NCBI RefSeq assembly: GCF_900116495.1
Contig: NZ_FPAY01000001.1
Location: 744,001-808,000, forward strand
Source: Arthrobacter sp. ov118
GTDB taxonomy: Bacteria; Actinomycetota; Actinomycetes; Actinomycetales; Micrococcaceae
Length of the DNA: 64,000 bases
Direction: 5' to 3'
The notes beneath the pieces are model-generated. The model worked only from the letters and a program-made list of their open reading frames with translations, was not told where the DNA came from and did no database searches. Position numbers and translations under genes: made by a program. Shown one piece after another: positions 58,187 to 64,000 of the stretch; within the stretch, counting starts at the first letter, position 1; each line of letters opens with the position of its first letter.

Positions 58187-59538
58187 TGGGCGGCTCCAAT
58201 CAGGTCTGCCTCGGCGCCGGCCAGTGCGGCGTCGGCGGTCAGGTGCGGGTAAAGGGGGAATTGTTCGGCAAGGGCGGTGACCCGGGCGCGGAGTTCGACG
58301 GCGGTATCCATATCGAGGGTGCCGGTGCCGTTTGTGCCGGTTCCCGCGGCGGCGATCAGCGCCGTCGCGATGATGTCCGCGACTTCGGTGAAGGCAGCGG
58401 CGCCGAAGCCGCGGGTGGCCAGCGCCGGCGTGCCGATCCGGAGTCCGGAGGAGACCATCGGCGGGCGCGGGTCGAACGGAACGGCGTTGCGGTTCACCGT
58501 GATGCCGATCCGGTGCAGGGCATCCTCGGCCTGCTGGCCGTCCAGTTCGGAGTTCCGCAGGTCCACCAGGACCAGGTGGACATCGGTGCCGCCGTTGACT
58601 ACCGAAATTCCGGCGGCCTCGACGTCGGGCTGGAGGAAGCGTTCGGCCAGCAGCTTCGCGCCCTGCAGGACCCGCTCCTGGCGTTCCTTGAACTCCGGGG
58701 ATCCGGCCAGCTTGAAGGCCACGGCCTTGGCGGCGATGACGTGCTCCAGCGGTCCGCCCTGCTGGCCCGGGAAGACGGCGCTGTTGATCTTCTTGGCGTA
58801 CTCCTCCTTGGCGAGGATCACGCCGCCGCGGGGTCCGCCGAGGGTCTTGTGCGTGGTGGTGGTGACGACGTCCGCGTAGGGGACCGGGTTAGGGTGGAGC
58901 CCGGCGGCGACGAGGCCGGCGAAGTGCGCCATGTCCACCATCAGGTAGGCGCCCACGAGGTCGGCGATGCGGCGGAATTCGGCGAAGTCCAATTGGCGGG
59001 AGTAGGCGGACCAGCCGGCCACGATGAGCTTGGGGCGGTGTTCCAGGGCCAGGGCTTCCACCTCGGCCATATCCACCCGGAGGTCGGATTCCCGCACGTG
59101 GTACGGAACCACGTTGTAGAGCTTGCCTGAAAAATTGATCTTCATACCGTGGGTCAGGTGCCCGCCGTGTGCCAGGGAAAGCCCCATGATGGTGTCACCC
59201 GGCTGTAGCAGCGCGAACATCGCTGCCGCGTTGGCCTGGGCGCCGGAGTGCGGCTGCACGTTGGCGAATTCGGCGCCGAACAGGGCCTTCACCCGGTCAA
59301 TGGCCAACTGCTCGATGACGTCAACGTGCTCGCAGCCGCCGTAGTAGCGCTTGCCCGGGTAGCCTTCGGCGTATTTGTTGGTCAGAACCGAGCCTTGCGC
59401 CTCCATCACCGCTGCCGGAGCGAAGTTCTCCGAGGCGATCATTTCGAGCGTGGACTGCTGGCGCTCCAGTTCCTGCGCCACGGCAGCAGCAACATCGGCA
59501 TCCACGCTGGCAAGAGAGGCATTGAGTGCGTCCGGCAT
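58183..59538 (-). CDS. glyA: Serine hydroxymethyltransferase, 451 aa
   Basis: The start MPDALNASLA follows CTAAGGAG; an upstream in-frame start was rejected. The PLP lysine is Lys231 in VTTTTHKTLGGPRGG, with NVQPHSGAQANAA and SGLRIGTPALATRGFG also conserved. It makes serine from glycine and methylene-THF, both products of sarcosine oxidase in the presence of THF. First gene of the operon. As an operon-bound copy it is probably a second SHMT dedicated to this pathway, an inference because the rest of the genome is not visible. Confidence 0.95.
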   Translation of the reverse strand: MPDALNASLASVDADVAAAVAQELERQQSTLEMIASENFAPAAVMEAQGSVLTNKYAEGYPGKRYYGGCEHVDVIEQLAIDRVKALFGAEFANVQPHSGAQANAAAMFALLQPGDTIMGLSLAHGGHLTHGMKINFSGKLYNVVPYHVRESDLRVDMAEVEALALEHRPKLIVAGWSAYSRQLDFAEFRRIADLVGAYLMVDMAHFAGLVAAGLHPNPVPYADVVTTTTHKTLGGPRGGVILAKEEYAKKINSAVFPGQQGGPLEHVIAAKAVAFKLAGSPEFKERQERVLQGAKLLAERFLQPDVEAAGISVVNGGTDVHLVLVDLRNSELDGQQAEDALHRIGITVNRNAVPFDPRPPMVSSGLRIGTPALATRGFGAAAFTEVADIIATALIAAAGTGTNGTGTLDMDTAVELRARVTALAEQFPLYPHLTADAALAGAEADLIGAAQ

Positions 59539-59572
59539 ATTTCTCCTTAGGTGCTTTCCAGTGCTGACCAAC

Positions 59573-59600
59573 AACTGACCATCAACTGATCTCTAACTGA
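59573..59600. promoter_or_regulatory. Triple AACTGA direct repeat before glyA
   Basis: AACTGA occurs at 59573-59578, 59584-59589 and 59595-59600, an exact 11-base period, so all copies face the same side of the helix. It lies downstream of the minus-strand promoter and upstream of glyA, a plausible regulator site. Confidence 0.65.
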
Positions 59601-59605
59601 TATAT

Positions 59606-59631
59606 TAGAACTCACGTAATAGTATGTTCTA
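59606..59631. promoter_or_regulatory. Inverted repeat TAGAAC/GTTCTA in the glyA-gntR intergenic region
   Basis: Six-base arms (59606-59611 and 59626-59631) with 14 bases between them cover the -10 region of the operon promoter; an outer pair TGATCT (59587) and AGATCA (59631) flanks it. Possible GntR operator. Confidence 0.5.
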
Positions 59632-59648
59632 GATCACTTGGCAGTCAA
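59619..59648 (-). promoter_or_regulatory. Promoter of the glyA-sox-sdaA-purU operon
   Basis: TTGACT (59643-59648), an 18-base spacer and TACTAT (59619-59624) on the minus strand, with an untranslated leader of about 75 bases before glyA that holds the AACTGA repeats. Confidence 0.6.
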
Positions 59649-59667
59649 TAGGAGAGTGAAAGCCTCA

Positions 59668-60336
59668 ATGAGCCTGACGCTAGCGAACCAACTGGCAGGC
59701 GGCGGGGAACTTTCGCTCGCCGAACAGGCCTACCAGCACCTCCGGGACCGGCTGATCATGCTGGAAATCCGGCCAGGAGAGGCCATCAACGACGGCAAGC
59801 TCGCCGCCGAACTCGGCATCGGCCGCACACCGGTGCGCGAAGCCCTGAAGCGTCTGGAAAGCGACCACCTGGTGGTCTCGTACCCGCGCCGGGGAACATT
59901 TGCCACCGTCGTGGACATCACCGCGCTGGCGGATGTTTCTGAAATCCGGGAGTCCCTGGAGCCCCTCGCGGCCAGGCGCGCCGCGAAGCTCGCCACGCCT
60001 GCGATGCGTGCTGAGCTGCGGAGCACGGCCGCCGCCATTGCCGGCATCGACCCCGCAGGAAACCCCTATGACCTCATGCGGTACGACATCAAAGTCCACC
60101 GCCTCATCTACCGGGCAGCGGCGAATCCGCACCTCGAGGACGTCCTGATCCGCTACGACAACCTGGCCACCCGGATCTGGTGCATGGTGCTGGAGAAGGT
60201 TCCCTCCGTCGTCGAACACATCGCCGAGCACGTGAACCTGCTGGAGACCATCGCCGACGGGGATTCGGACCGCGCCGGCACGCTGGCTCTTGAACACGTG
60301 ACCAGCTTCGAGCAGGCCATCCGCAGCGTCCTCTGA
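59668..60336 (+). CDS. GntR family regulator (FCD type), 222 aa
   Basis: The ATG giving MSLTLANQLAG is preceded by AGGAG at 13 bases; a GTG lies inside that site and a TTG further upstream is less likely. The wHTH reads LAEQAYQHLRDRLIMLEIRP, LAAELGIGRTPVREALKRLE, and the FCD effector domain has the helical pattern EIRESLEPLAARRAAKLA and DIKVHRLIYRAAANPHLEDV with the metal-binding His. It is divergent from the sarcosine operon, which it most likely represses. The ligand could be sarcosine, glycine or a product. Confidence 0.88.
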   Translation: MSLTLANQLAGGGELSLAEQAYQHLRDRLIMLEIRPGEAINDGKLAAELGIGRTPVREALKRLESDHLVVSYPRRGTFATVVDITALADVSEIRESLEPLAARRAAKLATPAMRAELRSTAAAIAGIDPAGNPYDLMRYDIKVHRLIYRAAANPHLEDVLIRYDNLATRIWCMVLEKVPSVVEHIAEHVNLLETIADGDSDRAGTLALEHVTSFEQAIRSVL

Positions 60337-60338
60337 TC

Positions 60339-60678
60339 ATGACGATTGCAAAGTCTGTGCTGCTGTTTGCCCTGGCCGCCGCCGCCGAGATCGGCGGCGC
60401 CTGGCTGGTGTGGCAGGCCGTTCGGGAGGACCGCGGCTGGTGGTGGGCGGGCTCGGCATCATTGCCCTGGGGCTGTGCGGTTTCGTTGCAACCCTGCAGC
60501 CCGACGCGCACTTCGGAAGGATCCTGGCCGCTTATGGCGGCGTTTTCGTCGCGGGGTCCCTGGCGTGGGGGATGGTCTTCGACGGGTTCCGGCCCGACCG
60601 CTGGGACGTCATCGGATCGCTGGTCTGTGTGGCGGGGTGGCCGTGATCATGTTCGCTCCCCGCGGGCCCGCGGCCTAA
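60339..60678 (+). pseudogene. YnfA/UPF0060 membrane protein gene with two apparent frameshifts
   Basis: Three successive frames together give one YnfA-like protein: MTIAKSVLLFALAAAAEIGG to about 60448, then GIIALGLCGFVATLQPDAHF and AYGGVFVAGSLAWGMVFDG to about 60635, then AVIMFAPRGPAA to the stop. Each junction needs one extra G, in the runs near 60448-60453 and 60633-60638, so both look like single-base losses. The gene starts 2 bases after the GntR stop. Either it has decayed or the assembly has two homopolymer errors. Confidence 0.85.
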
Positions 60679-60697
60679 GACGCAGTCGGCGAAGTTG

Positions 60698-61852
60698 CTA
60701 GCCAGTACCCTGCGCGGCCCGCGGGTAGGCGCCCATCAGTGCTGCCGACACCACCCAGATCAGGCCTATCGCCCCCACGGTGACCGCGCCGCCGAATCCT
60801 GTGGCTGAAGCGGCCAGCGCTGCACCCCCTGCAGAGGCGCTGGCACGGAAGCCTGCGCTCACAGTGAAGATCTGCGACTTCAGGTGTACCGGGCTGTGCC
60901 AGTTGCGCAGGTAGAGCATCGCAGCCGCAGTGGGAGCCGTGAAGATGCCGGAGAGACCTATGGTGATGACGGTCCACGTGGTCCCAAGATCGAACGCTGC
61001 CGCGATGGTCAGCAGTCCTGTCGCGAGGAAACCGGCCATCATGGCGGATTGCGGGCGGCGACGCGTGGGCCGGACCGTCTCATAGAGGGCGCCCAGCAGA
61101 CTGCCGACGGCAAAGGACGTCACCACGGCGGCGCCGTCGCTCGGTGATCCGATCCTCTCGATGGAGAGCGCAACCGCGGCGATCGCCAGACCGCCTTGGC
61201 CAAGCTGGGTCAGGGTGGAGGAAGCGGTGACCACCGCCAATGGCCGGTGACTGAAGATTCTGTGCAACCCTGATTTGATGGCCTGCCACGGCGATCCTCC
61301 CGCCCCTGCGTGGGGACGAAGTCCGACGGCGGGAACGGCTACGGCGCCCAAGGCGGCCGCCGCCGCCAAGACCCAGAGCGCGGTCCCGGCCGGCAGGAAC
61401 ACCGAGATGACGGCCACGAGTGCCGGGCCGGCGACGGCTGAGACGTTGTAGCAGAGGGCGTCGTAGGCGAAGGCCCGGCGCCCATCAGGAATCGCACCGG
61501 CCACAAAGCTGGACAGCCCGCCCATGTAAAAGGGAGCCACCGCCCCGGCCGCGGCCAGAACGGCGACCGCGACCGGCACCGGTATCTGGCCGAGGAAGGC
61601 GGTCACGGCAAAGGCTACGGCCGTAATTATCCCGGCCGCGGCCACCAGCAGGGCGGGCCGGCGCGCACGGTCCAGCGCTGCCCCCACCAGAGGGGCGGCG
61701 AGGACACTCGGGCCGAGCGATGCCGCAACCAGAAGGCCCCCGACGGCCACATCGCCCAGCCGCTCCACTGTCAAAAGGGGAAGCGCCACAGCCGCGCCGG
61801 CGCTTGCCATTCTTGGCGGCAATGACGCGGCAAGATAACGGAGGACGGTCAT
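60698..61852 (-). CDS. MFS transporter, 384 aa
   Basis: About twelve hydrophobic helices in two halves, with ALDRARRPALLVAAAG after helix 2 and FYETVRPTRRRPQ-type basic loops between the domains (YETVRPTRRRPQSAMM). The chain is somewhat shorter than typical exporters because loops are brief. The substrate is unknown; the resemblance is to small actinobacterial efflux-type MFS proteins. It converges with the YnfA pseudogene, 20 bases from its end, and lies 61 bases downstream of the AAA ATPase gene on the same strand. Confidence 0.85.
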   Translation of the reverse strand: MTVLRYLAASLPPRMASAGAAVALPLLTVERLGDVAVGGLLVAASLGPSVLAAPLVGAALDRARRPALLVAAAGIITAVAFAVTAFLGQIPVPVAVAVLAAAGAVAPFYMGGLSSFVAGAIPDGRRAFAYDALCYNVSAVAGPALVAVISVFLPAGTALWVLAAAAALGAVAVPAVGLRPHAGAGGSPWQAIKSGLHRIFSHRPLAVVTASSTLTQLGQGGLAIAAVALSIERIGSPSDGAAVVTSFAVGSLLGALYETVRPTRRRPQSAMMAGFLATGLLTIAAAFDLGTTWTVITIGLSGIFTAPTAAAMLYLRNWHSPVHLKSQIFTVSAGFRASASAGGAALAASATGFGGAVTVGAIGLIWVVSAALMGAYPRAAQGTG

Positions 61853-61913
61853 CTTTTTCTACTATTCCTTCCGGCCTTTAAAGCATTTGCCTCATGTACG
61901 GCCGTCGCGCTGC

Positions 61914-63014
61914 CTAGTTCTTCGCCGGATGTGACGTCATGTACTCACGCAGGCCGGGGATCGCGAAATCCACGAGTCCGTATCCGGCGGGCTCAATGAG
62001 GCCGGCGTCGATCAGGCGCGTGCGGTAGTTACCGACGGCATTCGGCCGCATTCCGGTACGTCTGCCGATGTCCGTGGTGGAGGACGCCCCGGGGTCTTCT
62101 GACATCGCCTGGAGGAAATCCCTGTCTCTTCCCGACGCTGTTGAAAGCGCTGCTTCGATGACTACCCGTTCGTTTCGGCGGCGGGCTGCCGCCACCGCCC
62201 GGGCGGTGGCGGCAGAATCCAGCCCTTGCGGAGCGCTTTCTGCTTCCTGCCACAGGAAGTAGCCGACCAGCTGGATCAGGAACGGGTAGCCCCCGGTGGC
62301 CTCGGCGGCGGCCTTGGCCAGTTCCGCGGTTAAGGTCATGCCGGCGCCAGCAAAGGTTTCAGTGAAGGAGCGCTCCACCTCGGTGATTGAGGCGGCATGC
62401 AAATCGATGCGGTCGGCACGCCGAAGAAAGGTGGCCACGCCCTCGTTGAGCAGGTCTGAGACCGCCGCGGGCAACCCGGCGAAGATGAGGCCGACGGGTA
62501 GGCCCTCGCGGATAAAGTGCTGGACGTCGGCCGCGAGCTGAGACAGCTCTGCCCGGTCTGCTGCGTGGATTTCATCCACGGTGATGATCAGCCCTGTCCC
62601 CCGCTGTGCCAGCAGGCGGAGCAGGGCGACGCCGCGCGCCCGCCAGTCAACCTGCTCTTCTGGCGCGAGTTGGGTTGTGACGGAAAAACCGGCCACCGAC
62701 ACGGCCGTCACCCGGCGGCCCGTCGGGCCGTCCCCCAGATCGTTCGTGATCCTGCGCATCGACTCGCCGATGCGGCCCACAAATCCCCCGGTTGCTGTCT
62801 CGGAAACCACCGCCCAGCCGTTGTTCAGTGCCAGGTCCTCGGCGGCGCCGAGCATGACGGTCTTGCCGATGCCCCTGGCTCCGGTGAAAATGGTGAGAAG
62901 CCCCGGCGCCCCCGAGCCGATGCGCAGACCATAGGCGAACTCGTCGAGCACTCCCCCGCGGCCGACCAGGTCCGGAGGCGTCGCTCCCGCGGTCGGTCGA
63001 AAAGGGTTCTCCAC
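61914..63014 (-). CDS. AAA-type ATP-binding protein with C-terminal winged helix, 366 aa
   Basis: The GTG follows AGGAG. The N-terminal motif NPFRP and PDLVGRGGVLDEF precede Walker A GARGIGKT (45-52) and Walker B TVDEIH (Asp147-Glu148), then a sensor-like GLIFAGLPAAVSDLL and a lid (GGYPFLIQLVGYFLW). The last 75 residues form a winged helix (STTDIGRRTGMRPNAVGNYR, LIDAGLIEPAGYG). This is the archaeal-ATPase/STAND-like layout, where the wHTH often mediates DNA or partner contact. It has no obvious partner gene. Function is unknown; a regulatory or defence role is possible but unsupported. Confidence 0.8.
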   Translation of the reverse strand: MENPFRPTAGATPPDLVGRGGVLDEFAYGLRIGSGAPGLLTIFTGARGIGKTVMLGAAEDLALNNGWAVVSETATGGFVGRIGESMRRITNDLGDGPTGRRVTAVSVAGFSVTTQLAPEEQVDWRARGVALLRLLAQRGTGLIITVDEIHAADRAELSQLAADVQHFIREGLPVGLIFAGLPAAVSDLLNEGVATFLRRADRIDLHAASITEVERSFTETFAGAGMTLTAELAKAAAEATGGYPFLIQLVGYFLWQEAESAPQGLDSAATARAVAAARRRNERVVIEAALSTASGRDRDFLQAMSEDPGASSTTDIGRRTGMRPNAVGNYRTRLIDAGLIEPAGYGLVDFAIPGLREYMTSHPAKN

Positions 63015-63036
63015 GGCCGCTCCTGTGAATGTCTAT

Positions 63037-63054
63037 GAATCTTGTGAATCTTGT
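63037..63054. repeat. 9-bp tandem repeat GAATCTTGT upstream of the ATPase gene
   Basis: Two perfect copies (63037-63045 and 63046-63054) followed by a partial copy, 23 bases before the start codon of the ATPase gene, with an AT-rich context unusual for this window. Confidence 0.6.
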
Positions 63055-63199
63055 GTATCCAGCCTAGCGGAGAACCCAGACGTTTTGGATAACTCTGCGA
63101 GCGCGAGGTCCGACAGCTAAGTGTGTCTAGCCGCCGTCGATCGTCAGTTCCATGCATGGAATCCGTGCTTTTCTTCTCTGTGGTGCGCAAACGTGTCTG

Positions 63200-63601
63200 T
63201 CACCAGGTGGAGGCCACGGTGCGCGTGAAAATCCAGCCGTCATCATGGCGCTCGAACCGGCTGCGCAGCTGCAACCGCCAGGTGCCATGGCTGCCCCAGA
63301 TTGTCGCGTCGGTGAGCGTGCGGGCGGTGAGAACCGGCACGCTGCCGTCGTGTCCGACCGCTACCTCGACGGTGTCCATGGAGTGGTACTGCATGCGGTC
63401 GGTCTCGATGTCGCGAAGCCAGTCAGCTTTCGGCTGGATGTAGCCGGTCATATGGGTCAGCGTGTAGCCGTCGGCGAGGATGCCCTCGAGTTCTGCTGCG
63501 TCTTTAAGCACCATCGCCTCAGACATCCGGGCATGGAGCGCTTTGACAGCCGCGGTGGTCGCGTCTCGGTCTTCCGGGACCCGTGCCCCTGTACTCGACA
63601 A
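63200..63601 (-). CDS. DUF4440/SnoaL-like protein, 133 aa
   Basis: A TTG start follows AAGGAG. The cone-shaped alpha+beta fold of the NTF2 superfamily is suggested by AVKALHARMSEAMVLKDAAE, LEGILADGYTLTHMTGYIQ and the three C-terminal strands (TVEVAVGHDGSVPVLTARTL, GTWRLQLRSRFERHDDGWIF). Such proteins bind small molecules or act as isomerases or cyclases. Its ribosome site overlaps the stop codon region of the SDR gene upstream, so both form one operon. Substrate unknown. Confidence 0.8.
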   Translation of the reverse strand: MSSTGARVPEDRDATTAAVKALHARMSEAMVLKDAAELEGILADGYTLTHMTGYIQPKADWLRDIETDRMQYHSMDTVEVAVGHDGSVPVLTARTLTDATIWGSHGTWRLQLRSRFERHDDGWIFTRTVASTW

Positions 63602-63612
63602 AGCGATTCTCC

Positions 63613-64000
63613 TTATCTGGGGGTTGCTGCCGCGACCGTAGCGAGGTCGCGGCGGAAGGTTTCGGGTTCATTGTCGAACGGGAGGTCGACGTCGTCTTCG
63701 GCGGCATCGAGGGATCCGCTTAAGTCTGGTGCGAGTGAAGCGAAGACCGTGGTGAGGTCGTCCTGCTCGGTGCCACGATCGGCGATAAGTTCGAAGGTTT
63801 TGTGGTTGGCGGCGTCGATGTGAAGGCTGTCGATGAGTACGCGCGCTATTTGGTCTCGGGCGATGACGCCGTCGGCGGGTGAGCCGGACTGTCGTCTGTC
63901 GCCCTGAAGCATGACGACCTTGCGCTGGTCGGGTTGGTTGTAGTCGAACCAGCCTGGGCGCACGATCGTGTACGGGTCGCCGCTGGCGCGCACCAGCCGC
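63613..64000 (-). CDS. NAD(P)-binding SDR-type protein, 3' part only
   Basis: The frame is still open at the window edge (RLVRASGDPYTIVRPGW visible at the cut end), so the N-terminal Rossmann part lies outside. The C-terminal region has the atypical SDR/NmrA-like features YTIVRPGWFDYNQPDQRKVV, SGSPADGVIARDQIARVLID and NHKTFELIADRG. These enzymes act on quinones, flavins or as redox sensors. A tail of about 45 residues follows the fold, probably helical. It is upstream of and coupled to the DUF4440-type gene. Confidence 0.8.
   Translation of the reverse strand, partial: RLVRASGDPYTIVRPGWFDYNQPDQRKVVMLQGDRRQSGSPADGVIARDQIARVLIDSLHIDAANHKTFELIADRGTEQDDLTTVFASLAPDLSGSLDAAEDDVDLPFDNEPETFRRDLATVAAATPR

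Noticed and set aside
59539..59667. Glycine riboswitch before glyA/sox
   Set aside because: The leader is only about 75 bases and shows none of the paired aptamer structure; the repeats fit a protein site better.

Overview
The window is high-GC actinobacterial DNA, gene-dense and with almost no gaps. Strong GC3 bias, many GTG/TTG starts, ATGA-type overlaps, consensus TTGACA promoters, leaderless-type regulator starts and the gene repertoire (DctQM-type TRAP transporter, heterotetrameric sarcosine oxidase, GPP34 protein, ArsR-ArsC fusion, DUF3311/symporter pair) point to the Micrococcaceae, most likely Arthrobacter sensu lato. The genus is inferred from general knowledge, not from a marker gene. 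I found no rRNA, tRNA, CRISPR array, prophage or intact insertion sequence, so this looks like ordinary chromosome carrying many catabolic and transport islands.

Layout. 1-5.8 kb: an LssY_C membrane protein cut by the left edge, small hydrophilic proteins, a DUF1992 protein and a GT2-PilZ membrane glycosyltransferase. 5.8-12.7 kb: an acid-sugar-type island (beta-hydroxyacid dehydrogenase, fused DctQM, DctP, SAF-domain oxidoreductase) diverging from a LacI regulator and a small monooxygenase, with a perfect 18-bp operator at the divergent promoter. 12.8-21.4 kb: stress and housekeeping genes, including small acidic proteins, SRPBCC proteins, an MFS exporter, DinB, a TetR/DUF2306 divergent pair with twin operators, an alpha/beta hydrolase, an ArsR-SRPBCC pair and a MOSC protein. 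21.6-24.7 kb: a molybdate operon (HTH-Mop regulator, modA, modB, modC). 24.8-25.6 kb: a second ArsR-SRPBCC pair.

25.7-36.1 kb: the most coherent candidate system. It has a polar-amino-acid-type ABC transporter with two nearly identical binding proteins, a Gfo/Idh/MocA oxidoreductase, a DadA-type flavoenzyme, a fructoselysine-6-kinase-like PfkB enzyme, an FrlB-like SIS-domain deglycase and two atypical LacI regulators. I read it as an Amadori-product (fructosyl-amino acid) utilisation island with a kinase/deglycase branch and possibly an oxidative branch. 36.4-38.7 kb: a short protein, an ArsR-arsenate reductase fusion with a VOC protein, and GPP34. 38.8-45.0 kb: a five-gene operon (RpiR regulator, hydroxyacid dehydrogenase, aldehyde dehydrogenase, M20 amidohydrolase, DUF3100 membrane protein) that looks like an uncharacterised import-hydrolyse-oxidise pathway.

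45.1-50.5 kb: membrane proteins (DUF4383, CtaG-like with DUF2243, a sodium:solute symporter with DUF3311, LysE, CBU_0592). 50.7-60.3 kb: a one-carbon operon glyA-soxB-soxD-soxA-soxG-sdaA-purU, divergent from a GntR regulator, taking sarcosine to glycine, serine and pyruvate and handling formyl-THF. 60.3-64 kb: a frame-disrupted YnfA gene, an MFS transporter, an orphan AAA ATPase, a DUF4440-type protein and the 3' part of an SDR gene cut by the right edge.

Two dispersed intergenic families recur: a GACGACGGCGGG hairpin (four copies, terminator-like) and a 58-59 bp GCCGGAAA palindrome (three copies, REP-like).
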